Assembly (NCBI GenBank): GCA_002731275.1
Contig: PCBK01000188.1
Coordinates: forward strand, 1-64,000
From: Deltaproteobacteria bacterium
GTDB lineage: Bacteria > Myxococcota_C > UBA6777
Reading direction: 5' to 3'
DNA: 64,000 nucleotides
Part shown: piece after piece, positions 53,040 to 61,813 of the stretch
Position numbering within the stretch: position 1 is the stretch's first letter
Layout of the letters: every line of letters begins with the position of its first letter
Position numbers and translations under genes: made by a program
The notes under the pieces: generated by a model
Database searches by the model: none
What the model saw: only the letters and a program-made list of their open reading frames with translations
Told to the model about the DNA's origin: nothing

Positions 53040-53440
53040 AGTCCTTGGTGTGCGCAAGGGAGTGACATATCTGCGCGCTGGAGTGACATATCTGCGCGAA
53101 GAAGTGCTTGCTCTGTGCATTGGAGTGGCTTGCCTGCAAGAAGAATCGAGCTCTTTGTGAATGAAATGCTTGCGTTTGTTGCTCAGATGAAGGTGTTTGT
53201 TAAGCAGGCTTCACATATCTGTTGCCTGAAATGACAGCTCTGTTTGTTGTTTTGGGCTTTGGGTGCCTTGGGATGACTTTGGTGTGGGGGAGACATCCCC
53301 TCCGTGTTTTGGGACATCCTCTCCGTGTTTTGGGACATCCCCTCTCTGTGTTTTGTGGCATCCCTTCTCTGTTTCGGGACGTGCTTTCTGTGTTGTGAGA
53401 CGTGTCTTCTGTGTTTTTGGGCATTTCTTTCTTGCTTGGG
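53040..53440. repeat. Degenerate ~21-bp tandem repeats
   Basis: From 53292, gACATCCcCTCCGTGTTTTGG recurs about seven times with increasing divergence (to ~53440). Further upstream, GGAGTGACATATCTGCGCG occurs twice at ~20-bp spacing (53060-53098), with fainter copies to 53160. No gene is supported. The period of seven codons would fit a decayed coding repeat. Confidence 0.6.
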
Positions 53441-53472
53441 GATATATCATGTCTGCGTTTTGGGATGGCTCC

Positions 53473-53650
53473 TAAGGCCATCGGATGCAAAAAAGGATAC
53501 AGAAAAAGAAACGTCCGTAGAGGTTGTTGCTGAAGCCCCAAGCATCGTGATTCGTCGTCGCAGTGGCGATGTCACAACTCCTTCTCATGCCTTGCCTGAG
53601 ACTTCATCACCGACCCTCTTACGTACGCTTTTTTCCATCCAGCGGCCTTA
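53473..53650 (+). mobile_element. Family D MITE-like element, copy D2
   Basis: It is a 178-bp element with ends TAAGGCCATCGGATG and CCATCCAGCGGCCTTA, imperfect inverted repeats flanked by TA. It aligns over its full length with D1 (44558-44737, inverted) with few indels. The central hairpin is GTGGCgatGTCAC, different in sequence from D1 but with the same GAT loop. A frame with VVAEAPSIVIRRRSGD parallels D1. Confidence 0.75.
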
Positions 53651-54177
53651 TCCAAATACAATGGTGTTTGAGGTGGGCGGTATGGATCTATCGGATTTTT
53701 GGTGCTGTTGTGGGCTTTTGGGCTTGATTGTTACGTTCTTTTCTTAAGGGTTTTTGAGCTAGGCGTTGAAGTCCCCTCTGGATTTTTGGGGGGGATGTTG
53801 GGGGAGTTGAATATGGTAGGAATTTACGCGTAGCTCAAAGAATTGTTATTGTGTGAGGTGCATTATGGAAAACATACTCATCGTGATCTTTGGGATGCTC
53901 TCAAGGCCAAATGTCCTCTAAAGGATTTTTTAGGCGTTTCGTTGTTGGTTTGTATCGGACTCCCTCAACTTGTGTAGCCTGCTGCTTTGGTGTAATACTC
54001 TTTTTTTTATGACATGTTATGCGCTCCTCTTTATGTTATCTTGGCTCGTCGAATCTTTTTACACTTGACCATATGTTAAAGCTATTTTATTGTCGTTGAC
54101 ACTCTTTTGTTCTTGTTAGTGTCTGCGTGAGCCCATTTTTCCTCCCAGGCACACATCTGAAGTGGAGGCCGATGTCC
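53651..54177. other. Gene-free AT-rich leader of the defence operon
   Basis: About 530 bases without a supported gene, T-rich toward 54000-54070. It presumably holds the promoter of the operon starting at 54178; no confident -35/-10 pair was picked. Confidence 0.4.
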
Positions 54178-57100
54178 ATGCAAACCCAGTCCATCCCCGC
54201 AAAAGGCCAACTTGTCACGGTTCGACAACGGCAATTTGTCGTGACAGACGTCAAAGGAAGCCAACTTGAACCTGATCCGCTTCGGCCGATCGTTGAAAGG
54301 ACAGGCCATCACCTCGTCAGCCTGTCATCCGTCGATGATGAAGGTCTTGGCGAAACGATGCAGGTCATCTGGGAGCTTGAGCCTGGCGTGCATATTCGTG
54401 AGAACTCGGAGCTTCCAGATCCAACCCATGGATTCGATACGCCCAAGAGACTTGATGCATTCCTTGATGCCGTTCGCTGGGGAGCGATCGCCTCCGCCGA
54501 GCACAACTCTCTTCACGCTCCCTTTCGTAGTGGTATTGAAATCGAAGACTATCAACTCGACCCTGTTGTTCGGGCCCTTGATATGCCTCGTGTCAACCTA
54601 CTCATTGCTGATGACGTAGGGCTAGGAAAGACCATCGAAGCAGGTCTCGTCGTGCAAGAGTTAATGCTTCGAAACAGGGTGCGGACGGTCCTCGTTATCT
54701 GTCCAGCCTCCCTTCAGCTCCAATGGCGTGACCAGATGAGAGATAAATTTGGCCTAGAATTTCGTATCGTTGATCGACAGCTTATGAAAGACCTTCGTCG
54801 CAGACGTGGTCTCCACGTCAATCCTTGGAATCACTTCCCCAGGCTCATTACATCGATCGACTTTCTCAAACGCGAAAATGTGCGACGACTTTTTCAAGAA
54901 CTTCTTCCTCCCGGAGGGAAACCATCTTTTCCTCGTAAGTTTGACTTGATGATCATCGATGAAGCCCACAATATCGCTCCCTCTGGCTCAGGGAGCTACG
55001 CCGTAGACTCCCAACGTACCGCAACCGTCCGAATGTTGGCGCCCCACTTCGAACACAAACTCTTCCTCTCCGCGACCCCACACAACGGTTACAAGGAGAG
55101 TTTTACCGCACTCCTCGAGCTCCTGGACAACCAGCGATTCCACAGAGAGGTCACACCCGACAAGGCACAACTCGCGAACGTGATGGTACGCCGTCTGAAA
55201 AGCGAACTCATCCACGACTGGAGCGGAAAACCTCGGTTTGCAGAGCGCAAGATTATTCCACTCGAAGTCGCCTATACAGAAGAAGAGCGACAGATTCACA
55301 GAGAGCTGCACAACTACACGAAACTGCGCATCAAGAACGCACAAAACGCAACAGAATCATTTGCTGCTGAGTTTGTCCTCAAGCTCCTGAAGAAACGCCT
55401 GTTTTCATCTCCTGCAGCCTTCCTCTCTACCCTCGAAAAACACGAAGATTCTCTCGAAAACGCAGTACGTAGGAAGAAAGAAAAGAAGTCCCGCTCCAAA
55501 CCCACCCTCCGTATCCTCCAACATCAAATCGCCAACATCGAAGATGATTACGAAGATGAGTATGCTCACGAGGAGTTGACGGATGAAGTCGTAGATGCAG
55601 CCTGTCGTCTCTTTGCTGAGCTGGAGGATGAGGAGCGTCAACTCCTCGATAAGATGCTCTCTTATGCTCGAAAGGCCACAGAACAACGGGACACCAAAGC
55701 CGAAACACTCCTGGCTTGGTTGAAAACACATATCCGTCCAGGTGGGAAGTGGTCCACGCGGCGTGTCATCATCTTTACCGAATATCGTGCCACACAAAAG
55801 TGGCTGTTGGATGTCCTGGCGGCAGGTGATATCGGTCAAAATAACCGGATTTCCCTGCTCCACGGTGGATTGAGCAAAGAAGAACGTGAAGAGGTCAAGG
55901 CCGGCTTCCAAACTTCACCCGAGGAAGCTGATGTGCGTATTCTACTCGCAACCGATGCAGCATCCGAAGGGATCGATCTTCAAAACTTCTGCTCCGATTT
56001 GATTCATTACGAAATTCCATGGAATCCGAACAGGATGGAGCAACGGAATGGTCGCGTCGATCGACATGGACAGCGAGCCTCTGAAGTTAACATCTACCAC
56101 TTCGTCGGTGATAAGTTCGAAGAATCTAAAAACAAGATCGCCCTCAACCGCAAGCCTGGAGAACTCGAAGATGATTTGGAGTTCTTGATGCGTGTCGCGA
56201 CAAAGATCGAAAGTATCCGTGAAGACTTGGGAAAAGTTGGTCCTGTCATCGCATCCCAAGTCGAACAGGCTATGCTAAAAGGTGCAAATAGAGAGCTTAC
56301 ACTGGAAAACAGTCGAACAAGCCAACAACTTACGAAGAAGATGTTAAAACTGGAAAGAAACCTCAGGGAGAGACTCAAAAAACTCGATGAGACACTCAAA
56401 CAATCCCGCCACACCCTGCGGCTCACACCAGAAAACATTCAATCGGTTGTCGAGGTGGGATTAGCCCTGGCCGAGCAACCACCTTTAAAACCGGTGGAAG
56501 TCGAGCTTGAAGGTCCTGGAGGCAAGACCATCCGGGCATTTGAAGTCCCTTCGATGAAGGGAAGTTGGGCTCGATGCCAAGAAGGTCTTATGCATCCATA
56601 CACCCAAGCGATACGACCTGTCGTGTTTGATGGAGACTTGGCTCGAAAGAATGACAAGGTCGTCCACGCACATCTCAATCATACCCTCGTACAGCTCTGT
56701 CTCCACTATCTTCGTGCCGAGGTCTGGTCCCCCAAGGAAAAACGAAGGCTTAAACGTGTGGCGACGAGAGTCATCCCCTCTCACGTCCACAACGCACCTG
56801 CTGTCATTGGATACGCTCGCCTCTTGATCATGGACAACAAAAACAACCGCCTTCATGAGGAGTTGATCACCGCTGGAGGGAGTATTGTTGGTGCGAACTT
56901 CGAGGAGCTGGGTGTCCATAAGACGAAAGACCTGCTGAGCGCAATGAAGGATGAGGAAGTTCCCATCCATATCCACGACGATCTGCTCGATATTTGGCCC
57001 AAATTTTCGAAGTCCTTGAAGAAATCCCTCGAAAAAAGAGCGAAAGAGAGAGAGAAGTCCCTGAAAAAGGTTATCGAAAAAAAAGGGAAGGCAGAAGAAG

Positions 57101-57393
57101 AGCACATTCGCTCCCTCCTCACCGATCTGAAAAATCACATCGAGCAGGAGATGAAGCAAGCTGAACAAGATCTTGTCAGCAGCTCCTCGGGGCAACTCGA
57201 ACTCGTCTTCACTCCAGAAGAAAAACAACAATTCGAACGAAACAAAGAATCATTACAGGCCCGTATCGACGCGATCCCGGAAGAGATTGAACGTGAAGTA
57301 TCCGCCATTCAAAAGCGATATGAAAAGACGACCGCACGGATGTTTCCAGTGGCGATCACGTTCTTGTTCCCACAAAATTTGGTCAGGGGGTAA
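54178..57393 (+). CDS. drmD: SNF2-like helicase, DISARM DrmD-like
   Basis: The protein has about 1071 residues. Superfamily 2 SNF2 motifs occur in order: LLIADDVGLGKTIEAGL (Walker A, ~140-156), VICPASLQLQWRDQM, LMIIDEAHN (Walker B, ~258), FLSATPHNG (~296-304), VIIFTEYRATQKWL, LLATDAASEGIDLQ and QRNGRVDRHGQ (~622). The long C-terminus is helical and Lys/Glu-rich. Length, N-terminal leader region and motif context match DrmD of class 1 DISARM phage-defence systems; the symbol is assigned by resemblance. The ATG at 54178 has GGAGG 9 bases upstream; GTG 54127 and ATG 54172 are alternatives. It is 5 bases upstream of the methylase gene, clearly one operon. Confidence 0.82.
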   Translation: MQTQSIPAKGQLVTVRQRQFVVTDVKGSQLEPDPLRPIVERTGHHLVSLSSVDDEGLGETMQVIWELEPGVHIRENSELPDPTHGFDTPKRLDAFLDAVRWGAIASAEHNSLHAPFRSGIEIEDYQLDPVVRALDMPRVNLLIADDVGLGKTIEAGLVVQELMLRNRVRTVLVICPASLQLQWRDQMRDKFGLEFRIVDRQLMKDLRRRRGLHVNPWNHFPRLITSIDFLKRENVRRLFQELLPPGGKPSFPRKFDLMIIDEAHNIAPSGSGSYAVDSQRTATVRMLAPHFEHKLFLSATPHNGYKESFTALLELLDNQRFHREVTPDKAQLANVMVRRLKSELIHDWSGKPRFAERKIIPLEVAYTEEERQIHRELHNYTKLRIKNAQNATESFAAEFVLKLLKKRLFSSPAAFLSTLEKHEDSLENAVRRKKEKKSRSKPTLRILQHQIANIEDDYEDEYAHEELTDEVVDAACRLFAELEDEERQLLDKMLSYARKATEQRDTKAETLLAWLKTHIRPGGKWSTRRVIIFTEYRATQKWLLDVLAAGDIGQNNRISLLHGGLSKEEREEVKAGFQTSPEEADVRILLATDAASEGIDLQNFCSDLIHYEIPWNPNRMEQRNGRVDRHGQRASEVNIYHFVGDKFEESKNKIALNRKPGELEDDLEFLMRVATKIESIREDLGKVGPVIASQVEQAMLKGANRELTLENSRTSQQLTKKMLKLERNLRERLKKLDETLKQSRHTLRLTPENIQSVVEVGLALAEQPPLKPVEVELEGPGGKTIRAFEVPSMKGSWARCQEGLMHPYTQAIRPVVFDGDLARKNDKVVHAHLNHTLVQLCLHYLRAEVWSPKEKRRLKRVATRVIPSHVHNAPAVIGYARLLIMDNKNNRLHEELITAGGSIVGANFEELGVHKTKDLLSAMKDEEVPIHIHDDLLDIWPKFSKSLKKSLEKRAKEREKSLKKVIEKKGKAEEEHIRSLLTDLKNHIEQEMKQAEQDLVSSSSGQLELVFTPEEKQQFERNKESLQARIDAIPEEIEREVSAIQKRYEKTTARMFPVAITFLFPQNLVRG

Positions 57394-57398
57394 CAGTT

Positions 57399-60300
57399 AT
57401 GTCGAAAACACATCATACAGAGTGGCTGTCTCTCATCGATATCTCCGGTCCATTTCTCTCTCTTCCCGTCCTCAAGCGAGTCTTTCCTCAAGGGCTTGAG
57501 AAAGTCGACAGGGACAAGAAGCAAGACCTCCGCATGGCGATGGAGGATTGGGAAGAGGCGCACACTGATCCCGCTATTCATCGAGCTTGGCTGCGATTTG
57601 TCATCGGTGAGCTGCTCGAACTTCCTGAAGTCGTCGTCTGGGAAGGTTCCGAAATTCCCGACTCGCTTCGTGTGCGGTTTGACAACCACCATGAGATCCT
57701 TGTCCCTGATCTGGTCATCCACAATCCAGAACAATACACTGAACCCGAAAAGCCCCGACTGCTCGTTAAGTTATATGAACCAGGTCAGAAGCTCAACCAA
57801 CCTCTGCAGGACGCCTCCTGGAAAGCCTCCCCAGCCGCCCGCATGATGGAACTTCTCCAGGTCACAGGTACGCAGCTAGGGCTCGTCACCAACGGCGAGA
57901 CCTGGATGCTTGTCAATGCCCCACGCAACGAGACCGTTAGCTACATCAGCTTTTATTCGAACCTGTGGCGAGAAGAGCCCATCACGCTGTCGGCTTTTTG
58001 TAGCCTTCTGAAAGCAAGACGTTTCTTCTCTGTCCCAGCAGAAGACACCTTGGAAGCCTTGTTCAAGGAGAGTGCAAATAACCAAGAAGAAGTCACCAAC
58101 CAGCTTGGGCTTCAGGTGCGAAGAGCTGTCGAAGTGTTGATCCAAGCCATCGATCGCGTTGACAGAGATAGAAACCGCACACTCCTCGAAGGTGTCGATG
58201 AAAAACGTCTGTACGAAGCGTCCGTCACGTTCATGATGCGGTTGGTCTTCTTGTTGGCTGCGGAAGAGCGGGGGTTGTTGTTGCCCGATAACGATATTTA
58301 TTCGGAGTTTTACGCCATCGCAACCCTTCGAGACCAGCTCCAGGAAGAAGCCGATAAGTACGGTGAAAAAGTCCTGGAGACCCGTAACGATGCATGGAGC
58401 CGTCTGCTTGCAACATTTCGTGCCGTTTATGGGGGTGTCCAACACGATGAAATCTCATTGCCTGCACATGGTGGTTCCTTGCTGGATCCCGATCGTTTTC
58501 CATTCCTCGAAGGTCGAGCATTGGGGACAACGTGGGAACAGACGCCTGCAAACCCACTACCGATCGACAACCGCACTGTCCTGCACCTTCTCGACTCGAT
58601 TCAGATCTTGGAGTCACGTGTGGGCGGCATCACGGAGGCTCGCCGACTCTCCTTTCGTTCGCTGGATCCGGAACAGGTGGGGTATGTCTACGAGGGTCTG
58701 TTAGACCATACAGCCAAAAGAGCTCCCTCCACAGTGCTTGGATTGCAGGGGGCCAAGAACAAAGAACTTGAGATCACCATCGACGAATTGGAAGGCCTTC
58801 ATAACAAGGGTGACAAAGAGCTCGTCAAGTATCTCAAGAAAGAGACGGGGCGTTCTGCCAATCCGATCAAAAAAGCCCTCGAAAAGTACGAAATCGATAA
58901 CCCACAACCCTGGTTGATCGCTTGTGAGAGCGAAGTGACTTATGAACGGGTGAAACCATACGCTGGATTGGTGCGCCAGGATACATACGGTGAGCCGGTT
59001 GTTATCACTGAGGGGAGCATCTATGTCACCCAAGGAGTTGATCGTAGAGCCACTGGGACTCACTACACGCCGAAAGTTTTGACAGAAGAGGTCGTCAAGT
59101 ACACACTCGAACCCATTGTCTACAAAGGACCAGCTGAAGGTTGGGAACCTGAGAAGTGGACACTTATCAGCGCGAAGGAGCTCCTGGCCCTGAAAGTCTG
59201 TGATATTGCGATGGGTTCGGGGGCATTTCTCGTGCAGACCTGTCGATATCTGGCAGAACGTTTGTTGGAAGCGTGGGAGACGATCGAAAACGCCAACCCT
59301 GGCGCGATTATCATCACGCCAGAGGGAGAGGTCTCGAAGGCGAGCCCGAAGGAGCGATTGTTACCCGAGAGCATCGAAGAGCGATTCGCCATCGCGAAGC
59401 GATTTGTCGCGGATCGGTGTCTGTATGGCGTCGACATTAACCCTATGGCGACGGAGCTGGCGAAGCTATCGTTGTGGTTGGAGACGTTGCAAAAAGACAA
59501 GCCGTTCACCTTCCTAGACCACGCGTTGCGATGTGGCGACTCGTTGCTGGGGCTGACAAATGCTGAACAACTGTCACAATTTCATATCAACCCGGAGAGT
59601 GGTCAGCAGCTGGCCTTGTACTCGAAAGCCTTTGCTCCGGCTTTACAACAGGCACTCGACAAGCGGATGAAGCTGGTCAAGATCGAGGACAAGGATATCA
59701 CAGACATCAGGGAGAAGGAGCGGCTTCTTCGAGAGTCTGAAGAAGAGTTAGAGACTCTGTGGGTCACTGCCGATCTTGTCACGGCGGCAGCTCTCGCCAA
59801 CGCCGGAAAGAAAGCGAAAGTGCTCGATGGAGTGTTGGGGGGACTCGCAGTTGAAGTCAGCCAGGCATTGAAGAGACGAAGTCTGGAAGGGCTCTCAGAC
59901 CTGAAAATCAAGGTCGATGAGCTGCTCAATCAACGTAGAGGGAGTGAGCATCCTGTAAGAAGGCCGTTTCATTGGATGCTTGCGTTTCCAGAGGTGTTCT
60001 TAAAAATTGAAGATGCAAAAATTGGATTCGATGCTATTGTGGGGAACCCTCCTTTTATGGGAGGAATTCACATAACTGGAAAAATCGGCGTTGATTATAG
60101 AGAATACCTGATCAATCATCTATCCAAAGGAAAAAGAGCAGGCAATGCAGACTTGTGCGCATTCTTCTTGCGACGAATATCTCAGCTCACAAGGAGTTCT
60201 GGTACTTTTGGCCTTGTGACAACAAATACAATTTCTCAGGGTGACACAAGAGAGCTGGGCCTGGAAGAACTTCTAAAAAACAAAAAGGTCGAACTTTTTA

Positions 60301-61751
60301 GAACAATTCCATCCCGCTCGTGGCCTGGTTCTGCAAATATTGAGATCGCGCAATTATGGGCACATGCAGGAGTCTGGAACGGAAAAAGAAGCATACATAG
60401 ATCCTCCATGACTAACATTGCCTCTAAAAACACCAGAGGTATAAATTCTTTTTTAGAAGAGCCTGGGCGAATAGAAGGGACTCCCTTTCGCCTGAAAGCA
60501 AACTCCAGAAAATCCTTTAAAGGCTCTATGGTCTATGGTATGGGTTTTGTGATGTCTCCAGAAGAAGCCCAAGATCTTATCGACAAAAATCCAAAAAATG
60601 CCGATGTTCTGTTTCCGTATCTCAATGGTCAAGATCTCAACTCCAGACCAGATCAATCGCCGAGTCGATGGGTGATCAACTTTCGAGACTGGCCATTAGA
60701 ACGAGTCCCCGAAAGCGAGTGGGAACATTCAACTGATGAGCAGCAGAAGTTGTGGGAAAAACACGGAAGAGTCTCTCCGGATTATGAAGGCTCTGTTGCA
60801 GACGATTACCCAGATTGCCTCGATATCGTACGTAGACTGGTCAAGCCAGAGCGAGAAAAACTCAAAGACAACGCTGATGGACGACGACGTAAAACCTACT
60901 GGTGGCAATATGGACGCTGGACACCAGCTCTTGACAAGGCCATTGAGGGATTGGAAAGAACCATTGCGTGCGCTCGAGTAACAAAATACTTTGCATTCGA
61001 GTTTGTTCCTAACAATCAAGTCTTCAATGAAAAGATGGTAATACTACCTTTAGAGGAAAGTAATTACTATGCAATGCTTCAGTCCTCCGTATTTGAAGCA
61101 TGGTCAGCAAAGTACAGCTCGACTCTGGGGGGGCATACATTTAACTTTTCTCCTTCGGATTGTCTTTCAACCTTCCCTTTTCCCATGTCTCTTCAAAGCG
61201 CAGATCTACTAGAACTTGGCTTAAAACATAATATGAAGCGGAAGGAGGAAATGAGAACATCTCAAGAAGGTCTTACAAAAATCTACAATAGAATCCATGA
61301 TCCATCAGTGCAAGATGCTGAGATAAAAACGATTCGACAACTACAAAAGCAAATGGATCATGCTGTTGCAAAATCGTACAACTGGTTTGAAAAAAGTACA
61401 AACCCAAATTGGGAACCACTGGAACTCAACCACGACTTCTACGAATCCCCACATGGAATTCGATTCACAATCAGCCCAGAAGCACGACGTGAAATTCTTG
61501 ACAGACTCCTCGAACTCAACCATGAACGCTACGACAAAGAGGTTCGTCAGGGTTTACATGGTGAGAAGAAGAAAGAGGCGCGCCAAAAAGCAAAAAGAAA
61601 AGAGCGAGATGCAAAAAGCAAAGAGAAGAAACGCTCTTCCAAAAAGCAGAAAACAAACAACTCCCAACTATCCCTCATCCCAGAAATACCACAACCAACG
61701 CTTCACCCAAAAGAAAGCAAGTCCGCTTCTGAAAATCCGGAGGTCGACTAG
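57399..61751 (+). CDS. drmMI: Adenine DNA methylase, DISARM DrmMI-like (Eco57I-type)
   Basis: The protein has 1450 residues. An N-terminal ~590-residue region is followed by a class-gamma N6-adenine methylase core: CDIAMGSGAFLVQTCRYLAE (motif I, ~603-618), DINPMATELAKLSLWLETL, and the catalytic NPPF (~882). A target-recognition region (~890-1350) comes next. The C-terminal ~60 residues are a very basic tail (KKEARQKAKRKERDAKSKEK). Like DrmMI and PglX it has no obvious nuclease motif in view, so it probably marks host DNA. The recognition region is more AT-rich than the rest. The start overlaps a Shine-Dalgarno inside the end of the helicase gene. The symbol is by resemblance and context. Confidence 0.82.
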   Translation: MSKTHHTEWLSLIDISGPFLSLPVLKRVFPQGLEKVDRDKKQDLRMAMEDWEEAHTDPAIHRAWLRFVIGELLELPEVVVWEGSEIPDSLRVRFDNHHEILVPDLVIHNPEQYTEPEKPRLLVKLYEPGQKLNQPLQDASWKASPAARMMELLQVTGTQLGLVTNGETWMLVNAPRNETVSYISFYSNLWREEPITLSAFCSLLKARRFFSVPAEDTLEALFKESANNQEEVTNQLGLQVRRAVEVLIQAIDRVDRDRNRTLLEGVDEKRLYEASVTFMMRLVFLLAAEERGLLLPDNDIYSEFYAIATLRDQLQEEADKYGEKVLETRNDAWSRLLATFRAVYGGVQHDEISLPAHGGSLLDPDRFPFLEGRALGTTWEQTPANPLPIDNRTVLHLLDSIQILESRVGGITEARRLSFRSLDPEQVGYVYEGLLDHTAKRAPSTVLGLQGAKNKELEITIDELEGLHNKGDKELVKYLKKETGRSANPIKKALEKYEIDNPQPWLIACESEVTYERVKPYAGLVRQDTYGEPVVITEGSIYVTQGVDRRATGTHYTPKVLTEEVVKYTLEPIVYKGPAEGWEPEKWTLISAKELLALKVCDIAMGSGAFLVQTCRYLAERLLEAWETIENANPGAIIITPEGEVSKASPKERLLPESIEERFAIAKRFVADRCLYGVDINPMATELAKLSLWLETLQKDKPFTFLDHALRCGDSLLGLTNAEQLSQFHINPESGQQLALYSKAFAPALQQALDKRMKLVKIEDKDITDIREKERLLRESEEELETLWVTADLVTAAALANAGKKAKVLDGVLGGLAVEVSQALKRRSLEGLSDLKIKVDELLNQRRGSEHPVRRPFHWMLAFPEVFLKIEDAKIGFDAIVGNPPFMGGIHITGKIGVDYREYLINHLSKGKRAGNADLCAFFLRRISQLTRSSGTFGLVTTNTISQGDTRELGLEELLKNKKVELFRTIPSRSWPGSANIEIAQLWAHAGVWNGKRSIHRSSMTNIASKNTRGINSFLEEPGRIEGTPFRLKANSRKSFKGSMVYGMGFVMSPEEAQDLIDKNPKNADVLFPYLNGQDLNSRPDQSPSRWVINFRDWPLERVPESEWEHSTDEQQKLWEKHGRVSPDYEGSVADDYPDCLDIVRRLVKPEREKLKDNADGRRRKTYWWQYGRWTPALDKAIEGLERTIACARVTKYFAFEFVPNNQVFNEKMVILPLEESNYYAMLQSSVFEAWSAKYSSTLGGHTFNFSPSDCLSTFPFPMSLQSADLLELGLKHNMKRKEEMRTSQEGLTKIYNRIHDPSVQDAEIKTIRQLQKQMDHAVAKSYNWFEKSTNPNWEPLELNHDFYESPHGIRFTISPEARREILDRLLELNHERYDKEVRQGLHGEKKKEARQKAKRKERDAKSKEKKRSSKKQKTNNSQLSLIPEIPQPTLHPKESKSASENPEVD

Positions 61752-61813
61752 AAACCAACCAAACCCCGAACCTACAACCCGTATCCACTGACCCCGACGC
61801 GAAGGAGCCCAAG

